Assembly: GCA_947479085.1 (NCBI GenBank)
Contig: CANJYB010000010.1
Coordinates: 82,741 to 146,740, forward strand
Direction of reading: 5' to 3'
Source: Bacteroidota bacterium
Lineage (GTDB): Bacteria > Bacteroidota > Bacteroidia > 2-12-FULL-35-15
DNA: 64,000 nucleotides
The position numbers and the translations under genes were made by a program. The notes beneath the pieces are model-generated. The model was not told where the DNA came from, made no database searches, and was given only the letters and a program-made list of their open reading frames with translations. Positions within the stretch are counted from its first letter, which is position 1; each line of letters opens with the position of its first letter. Below, piece by piece: positions 26,704-36,309 of this stretch.

Positions 26704-26735
26704 TTTGCATACAATGGCATTCGGTATTATCTTTG
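26704..26735 (+). promoter_or_regulatory. promoter of the BI-1 family gene
   Basis: TTTG (26704-26707) and TATCTTTG (26728-26735) are 20 bp apart, a complete match to the Bacteroidota consensus. The ATG follows 33 nt later. Confidence 0.7.
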
Positions 26736-26768
26736 TACCGTTATTTACAACTAAAAACAAATAAATAA

Positions 26769-27491
26769 ATGGAAACCAACAATTTCAATTACGTTCAATC
26801 AAGAGAAGAAAGCGCAGCAATTTCTAAAACCTTTATGTCATCTGTATTTTCATGGATGTTTGCTGCATTGGCAATTACTTCGGTAGTGGCTTATTATTTT
26901 GGAAACAGTTTAGATTTAATTACTTTACTGGTTGACCCTATGTTAGGAAAAATGACTGTAATGGGTTATGCTGTTATGTTTGCACCTTTGGCATTTATCT
27001 TAATAATGTCGTTTGGGTTTAACAAACTTTCTTACCCTGTTTTGTTATTTATATTCCTTGCCTTTTCGGCAGTAATGGGAATGAGCTTAAGTTTTATCTT
27101 TTTAGCTTATACGGCAGGTTCTATATTCGGAACTTTTGTGGCTGCTTCAGGAATGTTTGGTATCATGGCGTTGGTAGGCTATACCACCAAAACAGATTTA
27201 ACCAAATTTGGTTCTATCATGTTCATGGGTTTGATAGGTATTATCATTGCTTCAGTAATAAACATGTTTTTGCACAGCAGCGGAATGGAATACATCATTA
27301 GTTTTGTAGGTGTATTGGTATTTACCGGGTTAACCGCTTATGATGTTCAGAAATTAAAAAACATTGGAGCGGGAATAGAACTGGGAACTGCTACTGCAAG
27401 CAAATTAGTAATAATGGGAGCACTTAATTTATATATGGATTTTATAAATCTATTTATAATGTTGCTTCGTTTGTTCGGTAACAGAAAATAA
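26769..27491 (+). CDS. Bax inhibitor-1 / YccA family membrane protein
   Basis: Seven-helix membrane protein of the BI-1 family, 240 aa, homologous to calcium-leak channels. The N-terminus (MSSVFSWMFAALAITSVVAYY) starts the first helix. The family C-terminus GLTAYDVQKLKNIG and GALNLYMDFINLFIMLLRLF, with the conserved aspartates, is clear. Its cellular role in bacteria is unsettled. It is transcribed alone from the promoter at 26704-26735 to a strong terminator. Confidence 0.93.
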   Translation: METNNFNYVQSREESAAISKTFMSSVFSWMFAALAITSVVAYYFGNSLDLITLLVDPMLGKMTVMGYAVMFAPLAFILIMSFGFNKLSYPVLLFIFLAFSAVMGMSLSFIFLAYTAGSIFGTFVAASGMFGIMALVGYTTKTDLTKFGSIMFMGLIGIIIASVINMFLHSSGMEYIISFVGVLVFTGLTAYDVQKLKNIGAGIELGTATASKLVIMGALNLYMDFINLFIMLLRLFGNRK

Positions 27492-27552
27492 GAATTAAAG
27501 ATTTTATTAAAGGTACTCTACCTTTTTAAAAGGTAGTACCTTTAAAAAAAAG

Positions 27553-27580
27553 AGTCCTGCAATTTTGCAGGACTTTTTTA
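27553..27580 (+). terminator. intrinsic terminator after the BI-1 gene
   Basis: AGTCCTGCAA (27553-27562) and TTGCAGGACT (27565-27574) form a 10-bp stem, followed by six Ts. A second hairpin just upstream (about 27510-27543, AAAGGTAC...GTACCTTT arms) may stabilise the 3' end. Confidence 0.85.
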
Positions 27581-27636
27581 TTTATATACTTTTGAAATCA
27601 ATTTAACAATAAAACAATTTAGCAATTAAGCAATAT

Positions 27637-28521
27637 ATGAAAGCATACATTTTTCCGGGACAGGGTTCTCAATTTGTAGGAATGGGCAAAGACCTTTACG
27701 AATCTTCTGAAGGCGCAAAACTTTTATTCGAAAAAGCCAATGAAATACTTGGTTTCCGTATTACCGACATAATGTTTGGCGGAACGGACGAAGAACTGAA
27801 ACAAACCAAGGTAACCCAACCTGCTATTTTTTTACATTCGGTAATACTAGCCGCCACCAAGAGTGATGTGCTGCATCCTGACATGGTAGCAGGGCATAGT
27901 TTAGGAGAATTTTCGGCATTGGTGGTAAACAAAACGCTGACATTTGAAGATGCATTGGTATTGGTTTCCAAAAGGGCAATGGCTATGCAACATGCCTGCG
28001 AACAACACCCGAGCACTATGGCTGCTATTTTAAACCTGGATGAAAAAATTATTGAAGATATATGTGTACACATCAGTAACCACGGAGAGATAGTGGTAGC
28101 TGCTAATTATAACTGCCCCGGACAGCTTGTTATTTCGGGAACTATAAAGGGAATAGAATTAGCATGCGAAAAAATGAAAGCTGCCGGAGCTAAACGTGCA
28201 TTGGTTTTGCCGGTGGGCGGTGCTTTTCATTCTCCTTTAATGGAACCTGCAAGAATAGAACTTGCTGCTGCCATACATGCCACCACTTTTCATAACCCCA
28301 TCTGCCCGGTTTATCAAAACGTAACGGCAAGTGCGGTTTCTGACCATAATGAAATTAAAATGAACCTTATTTCCCAGCTTACTGCTCCTGTAAAATGGAC
28401 ACAAACGGTGCAACAAATGATAGCAGATGGTGCTACATCGTTTACAGAAGTTGGTCCGGGTAAGGTTTTACAAGGTTTGGTGAAGAAAATAAATCCTGCA
28501 ATGGAAGCGGGAAGTATTTGA
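27637..28521 (+). CDS. fabD: malonyl-CoA:ACP transacylase
   Basis: Loads malonate onto acyl carrier protein for fatty-acid synthesis. The nucleophile elbow is GHSLGE (near residue 87) and the catalytic histidine lies in GGAFHSPLM (near 198). The N-terminal FPGQGSQFVGMG is present. At 294 aa it is full length. It stands alone, not in a fab cluster. An AT-rich repeat (TTTAACAATAAAACAATTTA type) precedes its start. Confidence 0.95.
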   Translation: MKAYIFPGQGSQFVGMGKDLYESSEGAKLLFEKANEILGFRITDIMFGGTDEELKQTKVTQPAIFLHSVILAATKSDVLHPDMVAGHSLGEFSALVVNKTLTFEDALVLVSKRAMAMQHACEQHPSTMAAILNLDEKIIEDICVHISNHGEIVVAANYNCPGQLVISGTIKGIELACEKMKAAGAKRALVLPVGGAFHSPLMEPARIELAAAIHATTFHNPICPVYQNVTASAVSDHNEIKMNLISQLTAPVKWTQTVQQMIADGATSFTEVGPGKVLQGLVKKINPAMEAGSI

Positions 28522-28522
28522 A

Positions 28523-28551
28523 CTCCGAAGGGGCTCTAAGCCCCTTTGGAG
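28523..28551. repeat. hairpin element directly after fabD
   Basis: CTCCGAAGGGGCT and AGCCCCTTTGGAG pair with one mismatch around a short loop, starting 2 nt after the fabD stop. The T run that follows is weak and 6 nt away. It may be a terminator or another dispersed palindrome. Confidence 0.55.
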
Positions 28552-28715
28552 GTAATTATTTTTTCCGTTGCTCTGTTAGTTCAATGGTTCATTAGTTATT
28601 GGTGGCTTCCTTCTAAAACCTGTTTTTTGCTCTTTTTTGTCCCTTTTTTATCAATTTCAGCGAAATACGACTATTGAAAATCAGCCAATTATACCAAAAA
28701 GTAGCGTTTTCGCTT

Positions 28716-28967
28716 CATTAAGGTTAACTATTCAATCATTAAGGTTAACGATTCAACCGCTAAGGTTAATGATTCAATCATTAAGGTTAATCATCCAACC
28801 ATTAAGGTTAACGATTCAATCGCTAACCTTAATGTTGTGAACACTAAGGCTAATAATACAACCACTAACCTTAATGATTGCTTTACTAAGGTTAACAATC
28901 ATATTGTAAACCTTAACGGTTACACTACTAACCTTAATGATACAATCATTAAGGTTAGCAATCCGAA
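28716..28967. repeat. intergenic 21-bp array with in-place core inversions (array B)
   Basis: Twelve units of exactly 21 bp, starting at 28716, 28737 and on to 28947. The core is TTAAGGTTAA in units 1-5, 7, 9 and 12. In units 6, 8, 10 and 11 it is TTAACCTTAA, its reverse complement, at the same position in the unit. Opposed neighbours form perfect stems: CATTAAGGTTA with TAACCTTAATG (units 5/6) and a 13-bp stem at units 11/12. It lies in the 629-bp gap between fabD and the 29151 gene, which holds no convincing gene. Confidence 0.9.
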
Positions 28968-29150
28968 AACAAGAGGAAATGGTTCAGAGATATAAAAAAT
29001 TAAAAAAGCTTCACAGAAATGCGGGGCTTTTTTTGTTTGAAATAAAAAGGTAGATTTGTAAACGGTTGTTTTTAATCAGGTAAATGAGAATAATCTTCCG
29101 ATGTATTTCCAAAAGAGCTCAGCCTCATTAAACAAAATTAAAAGAAATAA

Positions 29151-29861
29151 ATGAGAATATTAACAACAACAATTGGTTTACTTATTTTTAATTTTAATTT
29201 ATTAGGTCAGCATCAATTTGGTTTAAAAACTGACTTTGGAATTAGTAAAATCACAAGTACAGTGGATGATTACTATTTATCCTATCGAGCTCAGGTTAAA
29301 CCATCCGGCAACATCGGATTCTTCTACGACTTTAGTTTTGGTAAAAATTCCTATTTGGGAATCGATGTTATTTTTATGAGAATTTTAGGCAATGAATATT
29401 TTGAATATAACCAAGCAAGAAGATCCTTTCAAGGGAATGTTTTCATTCCAGTGGTTGCCAACATTCAAAGCGATGTATATAGAAAACTAAACTATATAAG
29501 TCTTCCAATTTATTATGGGTTAAAGTTTAAAAAATTATCAATTAATTTAGGAATACAGCCATCATTTGTTGTAACCAATTACTGTGATGGAGAAAACTAT
29601 GTAAACCTAAGTGGAGGACAAGTTGGCTCTCAAAAATATTATGTGAGAAAACAGAAACTTGGTGTTGGCAGTTTTGACCTTGGTGCAAAAGCTTCATTGG
29701 ATTATCATGTATTTAAAGGTTTTTACATAGTTGCAAATTATTTTTGGGGCAAAAACAAATTACATGTTGATAGCTATTTAATTAAAGAAGCACAAATCGA
29801 ACAATTAACAATCGGACTTAAATATTCTTTTATTAATAAAGAGAAAAGCAAAAAGGAATAA
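29151..29861 (+). CDS. outer-membrane beta-barrel protein
   Basis: Predicted small beta-barrel protein, 236 aa, with a signal peptide at residues 1-19 (ending LLGQ). It has alternating hydrophobic beta-strands and an aromatic-rich C-terminal strand (LTIGLKYSF). The strand SIGLKTDFGISK-like pattern and YISLPIYYGLKFKKLSINLG match the PorT/OMP_b-brl_2 type. Function unknown. The neighbours give no pathway clue. Confidence 0.8.
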   Translation: MRILTTTIGLLIFNFNLLGQHQFGLKTDFGISKITSTVDDYYLSYRAQVKPSGNIGFFYDFSFGKNSYLGIDVIFMRILGNEYFEYNQARRSFQGNVFIPVVANIQSDVYRKLNYISLPIYYGLKFKKLSINLGIQPSFVVTNYCDGENYVNLSGGQVGSQKYYVRKQKLGVGSFDLGAKASLDYHVFKGFYIVANYFWGKNKLHVDSYLIKEAQIEQLTIGLKYSFINKEKSKKE

Positions 29862-29984
29862 CTTCTATATAAATTACTTTTAACCTGTCCATTTTTAAAA
29901 ACTTTGCCTTTGTTGGTGTTTTTCACCAACAAACGTATGAAAAAAATGAAGTATCAACCAAATAGCCACAAACTATAAATAATA

Positions 29985-30392
29985 ATGGAAAATCATTTTA
30001 CCAAGATAACAAGGTACTTTTTAATTTTTCATGTATTAATATTTATTATTACTCTTCTTTACATTATATCACTAAATATTATTGTTCATCATTATTATAT
30101 GTTTGATTCAAGAATGCCTTGGCAGGAGACCTCTTTAAATAAACCATTAAAACCTCTGCTTGAAATTCAGGTATTTTTGTATTTCAGTAAATTGTTTGTA
30201 ATTCTTCCACTGGTTGCAATTGTATGGTATCGGAACTATTTAAAAAGAAGTTTCTATATTTATTTCGCATTAACCTGCTCGATATATTTAGCCATTGAGT
30301 TTAATTTAATAAATAATATGTTTAATAAAATAATTGGAGGCTATGATGCTAATAATTTCTCATTAGATTCTTCTAAGTTAAGATTCATATAA
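29985..30392 (+). CDS. unknown membrane protein, 135 aa
   Basis: I do not recognise it. Three hydrophobic segments are visible (about 10-32, 60-82 and 88-108). Coding quality is moderate: it is AT-rich and Asn/Ile-rich, with no known motif. A 12-bp inverted repeat (TTGTTGGTGTTTTTCACCAACAA) lies 55 bp upstream and may end the previous transcript. Confidence 0.55.
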   Translation: MENHFTKITRYFLIFHVLIFIITLLYIISLNIIVHHYYMFDSRMPWQETSLNKPLKPLLEIQVFLYFSKLFVILPLVAIVWYRNYLKRSFYIYFALTCSIYLAIEFNLINNMFNKIIGGYDANNFSLDSSKLRFI

Positions 30393-30434
30393 ATGTTAAG
30401 CCAGAAAGGAAATTATATTTAAAAATATTACCCT

Positions 30435-30442
30435 TACCTTTG
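30435..30442 (+). promoter_or_regulatory. -7 box adjacent to the 30447 start
   Basis: TACCTTTG (TAnnTTTG) ends 4 nt before ATG 30447, so the transcript would start at or next to the start codon. Confidence 0.55.
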
Positions 30443-30446
30443 TACT

Positions 30447-31091
30447 ATGAAAAAGACCATCGCATTTTTGTTTATTCTTTCATTTGTTTTGCAGGCAAAG
30501 GCACAACGTTTTAATAGTATTGCCATAGCTGCCGGGGTAACGTATGCCAATCAAAAATATTTAATTGCAGAACCTTCGGAATTGTCGCGTAAGAAGTATG
30601 TATTAGGTTTTAATGTGGCGGTGTTCGGGGAGTTTTTTACCAGGGATTATGTTCGCTGGGTAACAGAGATACAATATAACCAGAAAGGTTCCATAGACCC
30701 TCAGCCGAAAGGCAACTATCCTAACCAATTGCAATACCTCTGCTGGAATAACTATGCAAAAATAAGATATGAGATGGACCGAATTATACCTTACATCTTA
30801 ATCGGCCCGAGATTGGAATACACCATGGCACAATCCATTACTTCTCCATCCACACCCGGTCCTTATCTGCCTTTACATGTAAGCCCTGCTGTGGGTGCCG
30901 GAGTAGAATTTATAAATTACTATAATATTAAATTTTTTGTAGAAGGATTTTATAACCCGGATGTAATGCCCGCATACATTCAGCCCGAAGTTCATGTATT
31001 TAACAAGGATTTTGAACTGAGAGTAGGTTTAAAATACGAATTTAAAAGCAGGAGAGAAAGCTGCAATACCCCCACTTATATAGAACAATAA
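30447..31091 (+). CDS. outer-membrane beta-barrel protein (PorT-like)
   Basis: Exported beta-barrel protein, 214 aa, with signal peptide 1-20 (ending QAKAQ). Strands such as VLGFNVAVFGEFFTRDYVRW and IPYILIGPRLEYTM, with a final strand FELRVGLKYEFK, fit the PorT/outer-membrane beta-barrel family. PorT proteins act in type IX secretion, but this could be any member of the broad family. The -7 box only 4 nt upstream suggests a leaderless mRNA. Confidence 0.75.
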   Translation: MKKTIAFLFILSFVLQAKAQRFNSIAIAAGVTYANQKYLIAEPSELSRKKYVLGFNVAVFGEFFTRDYVRWVTEIQYNQKGSIDPQPKGNYPNQLQYLCWNNYAKIRYEMDRIIPYILIGPRLEYTMAQSITSPSTPGPYLPLHVSPAVGAGVEFINYYNIKFFVEGFYNPDVMPAYIQPEVHVFNKDFELRVGLKYEFKSRRESCNTPTYIEQ

Positions 31092-31094
31092 ATT

Positions 31095-31517
31095 TTATTT
31101 GGTTAAAACCGACCTCACAGTATCCCAGTGGGAAGAACTTGTTTTAACAAGATAAGTCATGTCAATTCTATTGGAATTGGTAAGCGTTCCCGAACCGGAA
31201 ACAATAAATCCCTGTATGGTTTGAGCAGGAACTGTGAAACTGTTTCCACCAAAGGTGGCATAAGTCTTTTTATTAAACCCGTATAAATAAGCAAACATAA
31301 TGTAAGACGAATTGGACGAATCGGCAACCGTAACCGGATAAGAAGCAGTGCTGTTATCCACACTGTTTTCGTTATTGAACCAACTGCCCAGGAAACGGTC
31401 TCTCGGGTCGGAAGAACTGGATGGAGAAGTTGTAGGGTCATCTGTTTTAGAACAGGAAGCTAAAAATAATGTTCCGGTTAATGTTAATGCGGAAAGGAAT
31501 AAGGTTACTTTTTTCAT
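31095..31517 (-). CDS. unknown lipoprotein, 140 aa
   Basis: Small predicted lipoprotein. The signal is MKKVTLFLSALTLTGTLFLA with the cysteine in ASCSKTDD. A Ser/Thr/Pro-rich linker follows. A lipocalin-like strand pattern (GSWFNNENSV) then suggests a small beta-barrel or beta-sandwich domain. I do not recognise a family. It converges on the beta-barrel gene with 3 bp between stops. Confidence 0.65.
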   Translation of the reverse strand: MKKVTLFLSALTLTGTLFLASCSKTDDPTTSPSSSSDPRDRFLGSWFNNENSVDNSTASYPVTVADSSNSSYIMFAYLYGFNKKTYATFGGNSFTVPAQTIQGFIVSGSGTLTNSNRIDMTYLVKTSSSHWDTVRSVLTK

Positions 31518-31533
31518 GGTAATTTGGTTTTAG

Positions 31534-31614
31534 TGTCTCGCAAAGACGCTAAGAACGCAAAGAATATTATTCTATTTCTCTTTGCGATCCTTGCGTCTTT
31601 GCGTCTTTGCGTGA
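31534..31614. repeat. CGCAAAGACGC-type dispersed inverted repeat
   Basis: TCTCGCAAAGACGC at the left and GCGTCTTTGCG copies at the right form long, imperfect inverted arms around an AT-rich centre. The right arm holds a short tandem (GCGTCTTT twice). It fills the gap between hutU and the lipoprotein. Similar CGCAAAGACGC sequences recur in Bacteroidota genomes; no second copy is in this window. Confidence 0.65.
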
Positions 31615-31625
31615 CATTTAAGTAT

Positions 31626-33659
31626 TTAAAATAAATCATTCAATAAATTATCATCAACTATATTAGGTAAAGTTACTTTCAGGTTCGGGCTTCGTTCCAT
31701 TTCCCGTTTAATGGCAAACTGAGCTTCTTCATTCCTTGCCCAGCTTCTTCGGGCTATTCCGTTATTCACATCCCAGAACAACATTGACTTCAATCTTCTG
31801 TCGCTATCATCTGTACCATCCAATACCATACCAAAACCTCCGTTGATTACTTCCCCCCATCCTACTCCACCTCCGTTATGCAACGAAATCCATGTGGCAC
31901 CGCGGAAACCATCTCCAACAAAGTTCTGAACTGCCATATCAGCAGTAAAACTTGAGCCGTCATATATATTACTTGTTTCGCGATAAGGAGAATCCGTTCC
32001 GGAAACATCATGATGGTCTCTGCCTAACACAACAGGAGCTGAAATTTTTCCTTCTTTAATGGCTTTATTAAATGCTTCTGCTATTTTTATTCTTCCTTCT
32101 GCATCTGCATATAATATTCTTGCCTGCGAACCCACCACCATTTTGTTCTTTTGTGCGGCCTTTATCCAGCGGATGTTATCATCCAGTTGTTGTGTAATTT
32201 CGGGAGGAGAAGTTTTAACTATTTCTTCCAATACTTCGGTTGCTATTTTATCGGTAGTTGCCAAATCTTTTTCGTCACAGGAAGAACATACCCAACGGAA
32301 AGGACCAAAGCCATAATCAAAACACATAGGTCCCAGGATATCCTGAACATAGGAAGGGTATTTAAATACCCCTCCTGACCTCCCCGAAGGGGAGGAACCT
32401 AAGAACACATCTGCTCCTGCTCTTCCTGCTTCTAATAAAAAAGCATTTCCATAATCAAAGAAATACATACCGTTTGCTGTCATTTTATTTACAGCAGCGG
32501 CATGACGAACCAATGTTTTTTGAACTTCCTTTTTAAATTGTTCAGGCTGTTCGGCCATCATTTTCTTTGCCTCTTCAAAAGAAATGCCCACCGGGTAATA
32601 TCCTCCCGCCCATGGATTGTGTAAGGAAGTCTGGTCGGAACCTAATTCCACTTTTACATTTTTTTCTGCAAACTTTTCCCATAAATCAACAATGTTTCCC
32701 TGGTAAGCCAATGCCACCGATTCTTTTCCTGTTCTTGCCTTTTCTATTCGTTCAATTAATTTATCCAAATCATCATGCACTTCATCCACCCACCCTTGAG
32801 AATGCCTAGTTTGTATGGCCTTTGGATTAACTTCTGCAATCACCCCGATGGCACCTGCAATAACTGAAGCTTTTCCCTGCGCTCCGCTCATGCCCCCCAA
32901 ACCTGCAGTAACAAATACTTTACCGCCTGTTCCCCTCTCCTCAGGAGAGGGGTTAGGAGTGAGGCGTCTTATTGCATTCAATATGGTTATGGTGGTTCCA
33001 TGCACAATTCCCTGCGGCCCTATGTACATAAAAGAACCTGCTGTCATTTGTCCGTACTGAGTTACCCCAAGAGCATTAAACTTTTCCCAATCGTCCGGCT
33101 TGCTGTAATTAGGTATCATCATGCCATTGGTAACTACCACACGGGGAGCATCTTTATGTGAAGGGAATAGCCCCATCGGGTGACCTGAATACATTGCCAA
33201 TGTTTGTTCATCCGTCATTTCGGCAAGGTATTTCATGGTTAATAAATACTGTGCCCAATTTTGAAACACTGCACCATTGCCTCCGTAAGTAATTAATTCA
33301 TGAGGATGTTGCGCCACTGCATAATCCAGGTTATTTTGAAGCATCAGCATAATAGCAGCTGCCTGCTTGGATTGATGAGGATAATCATTAATGTGCCTTG
33401 AATGAATTTTATAATCCGGCCGGAAACGATACATATATATACGTCCGTAATCTTTAAGTTCCTGGGCAAATTCCTTTGCCAGAACCGCATGATGTTTCTT
33501 ATCAAAATAACGAAGCGCATTCCGAATGGCTAATTTCTTTTCTTCCTTATTTAAAATATCCTTTCGCTTAGGGGCATGATTAAGATTCGTATCATAAGCC
33601 TTGGCAGCAGGCAATTCATTAGGTATTCCCTGTAAAATCTGTTGTTTAAAATCGTTCAT
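31626..33659 (-). CDS. hutU: urocanate hydratase carrying two in-frame palindromic inserts
   Basis: Second step of histidine degradation: urocanate to imidazolonepropionate, using tightly bound NAD+. It is the long Bacteroidota form, 677 aa. Conserved blocks include ITYGGNGAVFQNW, FVTAGLGGMSGAQ, NTRHSQGWVDEV-like TRHSQGWVDEVHDD, PMCFDYGFGPFRWVC and HNGGGVGWGEV. Two segments look foreign. Residues about 231-246 (RLTPNPSPEERGTGG) and 419-430 (LGSSPSGRSGG) are encoded by DNA palindromes. The frame and active-site blocks are otherwise intact, so it may still be active. No other hut gene is nearby. Confidence 0.93.
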   Translation of the reverse strand: MNDFKQQILQGIPNELPAAKAYDTNLNHAPKRKDILNKEEKKLAIRNALRYFDKKHHAVLAKEFAQELKDYGRIYMYRFRPDYKIHSRHINDYPHQSKQAAAIMLMLQNNLDYAVAQHPHELITYGGNGAVFQNWAQYLLTMKYLAEMTDEQTLAMYSGHPMGLFPSHKDAPRVVVTNGMMIPNYSKPDDWEKFNALGVTQYGQMTAGSFMYIGPQGIVHGTTITILNAIRRLTPNPSPEERGTGGKVFVTAGLGGMSGAQGKASVIAGAIGVIAEVNPKAIQTRHSQGWVDEVHDDLDKLIERIEKARTGKESVALAYQGNIVDLWEKFAEKNVKVELGSDQTSLHNPWAGGYYPVGISFEEAKKMMAEQPEQFKKEVQKTLVRHAAAVNKMTANGMYFFDYGNAFLLEAGRAGADVFLGSSPSGRSGGVFKYPSYVQDILGPMCFDYGFGPFRWVCSSCDEKDLATTDKIATEVLEEIVKTSPPEITQQLDDNIRWIKAAQKNKMVVGSQARILYADAEGRIKIAEAFNKAIKEGKISAPVVLGRDHHDVSGTDSPYRETSNIYDGSSFTADMAVQNFVGDGFRGATWISLHNGGGVGWGEVINGGFGMVLDGTDDSDRRLKSMLFWDVNNGIARRSWARNEEAQFAIKREMERSPNLKVTLPNIVDDNLLNDLF
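32369..32402. repeat. in-frame palindromic element 2 in hutU
   Basis: CCTCCCC, GAA and GGGGAGG (32379-32395) with CCTCCTGA and AACC arms. On the coding strand it reads LGSSPSGRSGG just before the conserved FKYPSYVQDI. It is distinct from the CCCCTCTCC element. Only one copy lies in this window, so identity as a mobile family rests on its form. Confidence 0.7.
32926..32965. repeat. in-frame palindromic element 1 in hutU
   Basis: CCCCTCTCCT, C and AGGAGAGGGG (32932-32952) form a perfect 10-bp stem, with CCTGTT and TTAGGAGTGAGG arms. On the coding strand it is translated as RLTPNPSPEERGTGG. It shares its core and arms with the intergenic copy at 20936-20985. Confidence 0.88.
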
Positions 33660-33718
33660 ATTTAGTTATTTCGTTTGTTCATCAGTCATCCGACATCGGT
33701 CTGCCGTCATCGGTCACT

Positions 33719-33898
33719 TTACTTTTTCTTCTCTATCCTTCCTTTCTCTTTATTAAATCCATAGGGGCAATGTTTGCAACCATTCTGGCAGCAATACCCT
33801 CTTTTTAAATGATATTTTTCGGTGAATACAATATAGCCCTGTTCGCTTAAATAAAAATCTTCCGGGTCTAATTGTTTTTGGTTTGAAAATCCGTCCAT
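33719..33898 (-). CDS. DUF5522 family small protein
   Basis: A 59-aa Cys-rich protein, function unknown. Its cysteines are in RGYCCQNGCKHCPYGF, probably a metal or Fe-S site. I start at ATG 33898 (MDGFSNQ), since a 3-codon longer frame would need TTG at 33907. A TAATTTTG -7 box (plus 33905-33912) lies 6 nt before this ATG and overlaps that TTG. The gene is divergent from the PLP enzyme gene, 28 bp away. Confidence 0.8.
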   Translation of the reverse strand: MDGFSNQKQLDPEDFYLSEQGYIVFTEKYHLKRGYCCQNGCKHCPYGFNKEKGRIEKKK

Positions 33899-33926
33899 GC
33901 TTCGCAAAATTAAGTATTTTTACCTT

Positions 33927-34823
33927 ATGGAAATTCAATCTGCTGCCATTCCTTTGCAAGCTATAAATGATTCGATTACAAAGAAACACTCCGTTCGCTT
34001 ATTTGTTTTGAGATTGGATTTGAATCATCCGCATGTCAGCGGAAACAAGCTGTTCAAACTTAAATACAATACAAAAGAAGCCCAAAAACAAGGCAAAGAT
34101 ACCCTTGTTACTTTTGGAGGAGCTTTCTCCAATCATATTGCTGCCACTGCAGCTGCAGGAAAAGAACTTGGATTAAAGACCATTGGAATTATCAGGGGAG
34201 AGGAACACGGGGAATTAAATCCAACTTTAAAGTTTGCCATAGATTGTGGAATGAAATTAATTCATGTTTCCCGTAAAGACTATAAAAACAAAAAGGTTCA
34301 GTCATTTTTAAATTCTCAAATTGACACTTCTTCAAATTACTATTTAATCCCTGAAGGAGGTTCCAATGAATTGGGAGTGCTTGGTTGCAAAGAAATAACA
34401 CAAAACATCCCTATTGATTTTGATATCGTATGCTGTCCTTGTGGAACCGGAGCAACTTTGGCAGGAATCGTACTTTCCTTAAAGGACGGGCAGGAAGCAA
34501 TAGGTTTCCAGGTCCTGAAAGGAGAAAATTATATTATAAATGAAGTAAATAACTGGCTCGGAAAGTTTCAGTCTCCTTTCCCCAATCAGTTTAAGGTAAA
34601 TGAATCCTACCACTTTGGAGGGTACGCAAAGATAAAACCCGAATTAAAAGAATTCATAGAAATGTTTGAAAAGGAAAACAATATCCCCCTCGATTATGTT
34701 TATACTGGTAAAATGATGTTTGGAATTTATGATTTGATTAAGAAAGGTTATTTTGAAAAAGGCAAAACAATTATTGCAATTCATACAGGAGGTTTGCAGG
34801 GAAATCAGGGGTTTGAATTATAG
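33927..34823 (+). CDS. PLP-dependent ACC deaminase / D-cysteine desulfhydrase family enzyme
   Basis: Fold-type II PLP enzyme, 298 aa from ATG 33927. The PLP lysine is in SGNKLFKLKYN, and the region TFGGAFSNHIAATAAAGKELG is diagnostic. The glycine-rich phosphate loop is CGTGATLAGI. Substrate (1-aminocyclopropane-1-carboxylate or D-cysteine) cannot be set from sequence alone. An upstream in-frame ATG at 33897 overlaps the divergent gene's start and promoter, so I prefer 33927. Confidence 0.85.
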   Translation: MEIQSAAIPLQAINDSITKKHSVRLFVLRLDLNHPHVSGNKLFKLKYNTKEAQKQGKDTLVTFGGAFSNHIAATAAAGKELGLKTIGIIRGEEHGELNPTLKFAIDCGMKLIHVSRKDYKNKKVQSFLNSQIDTSSNYYLIPEGGSNELGVLGCKEITQNIPIDFDIVCCPCGTGATLAGIVLSLKDGQEAIGFQVLKGENYIINEVNNWLGKFQSPFPNQFKVNESYHFGGYAKIKPELKEFIEMFEKENNIPLDYVYTGKMMFGIYDLIKKGYFEKGKTIIAIHTGGLQGNQGFEL

Positions 34824-34879
34824 ACTTGCTTTTAATAAATATTTTTGTCCACTTTTCTATCCAAATCGACTTTTATTTC

Positions 34880-34887
34880 TACTTTTG
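34880..34887 (+). promoter_or_regulatory. -7 box of the enolase gene
   Basis: TACTTTTG matches TAnnTTTG, 36 nt before the eno ATG. The nearest upstream TTTG is too far to be its -33 partner. Confidence 0.5.
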
Positions 34888-34896
34888 AATACTTAA

Positions 34897-36219
<1,323 letters not shown>

Positions 36220-36309
36220 ATTAATAAATATTTTATAAGAGATTATTTAAAATCTCGCAAAAACAAATTACCTTTCGGAAAAATACAGAACATTTATTTT
36301 TAAACAATT

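Noticed and set aside
27492..27636. tRNA or small-RNA gene near the BI-1 terminator
   Set aside because: The hairpins are explained by a terminator and an adjacent stem. No cloverleaf or conserved tRNA loops are visible here or in other gaps.
28637..28995. Heptad-repeat ORFs in array B, including a stop-free frame from 28705 to 28992
   Set aside because: The long frame has no start codon after the stop at 28702. The core inversions do not respect any one reading frame's chemistry. A DNA-level explanation is simpler.
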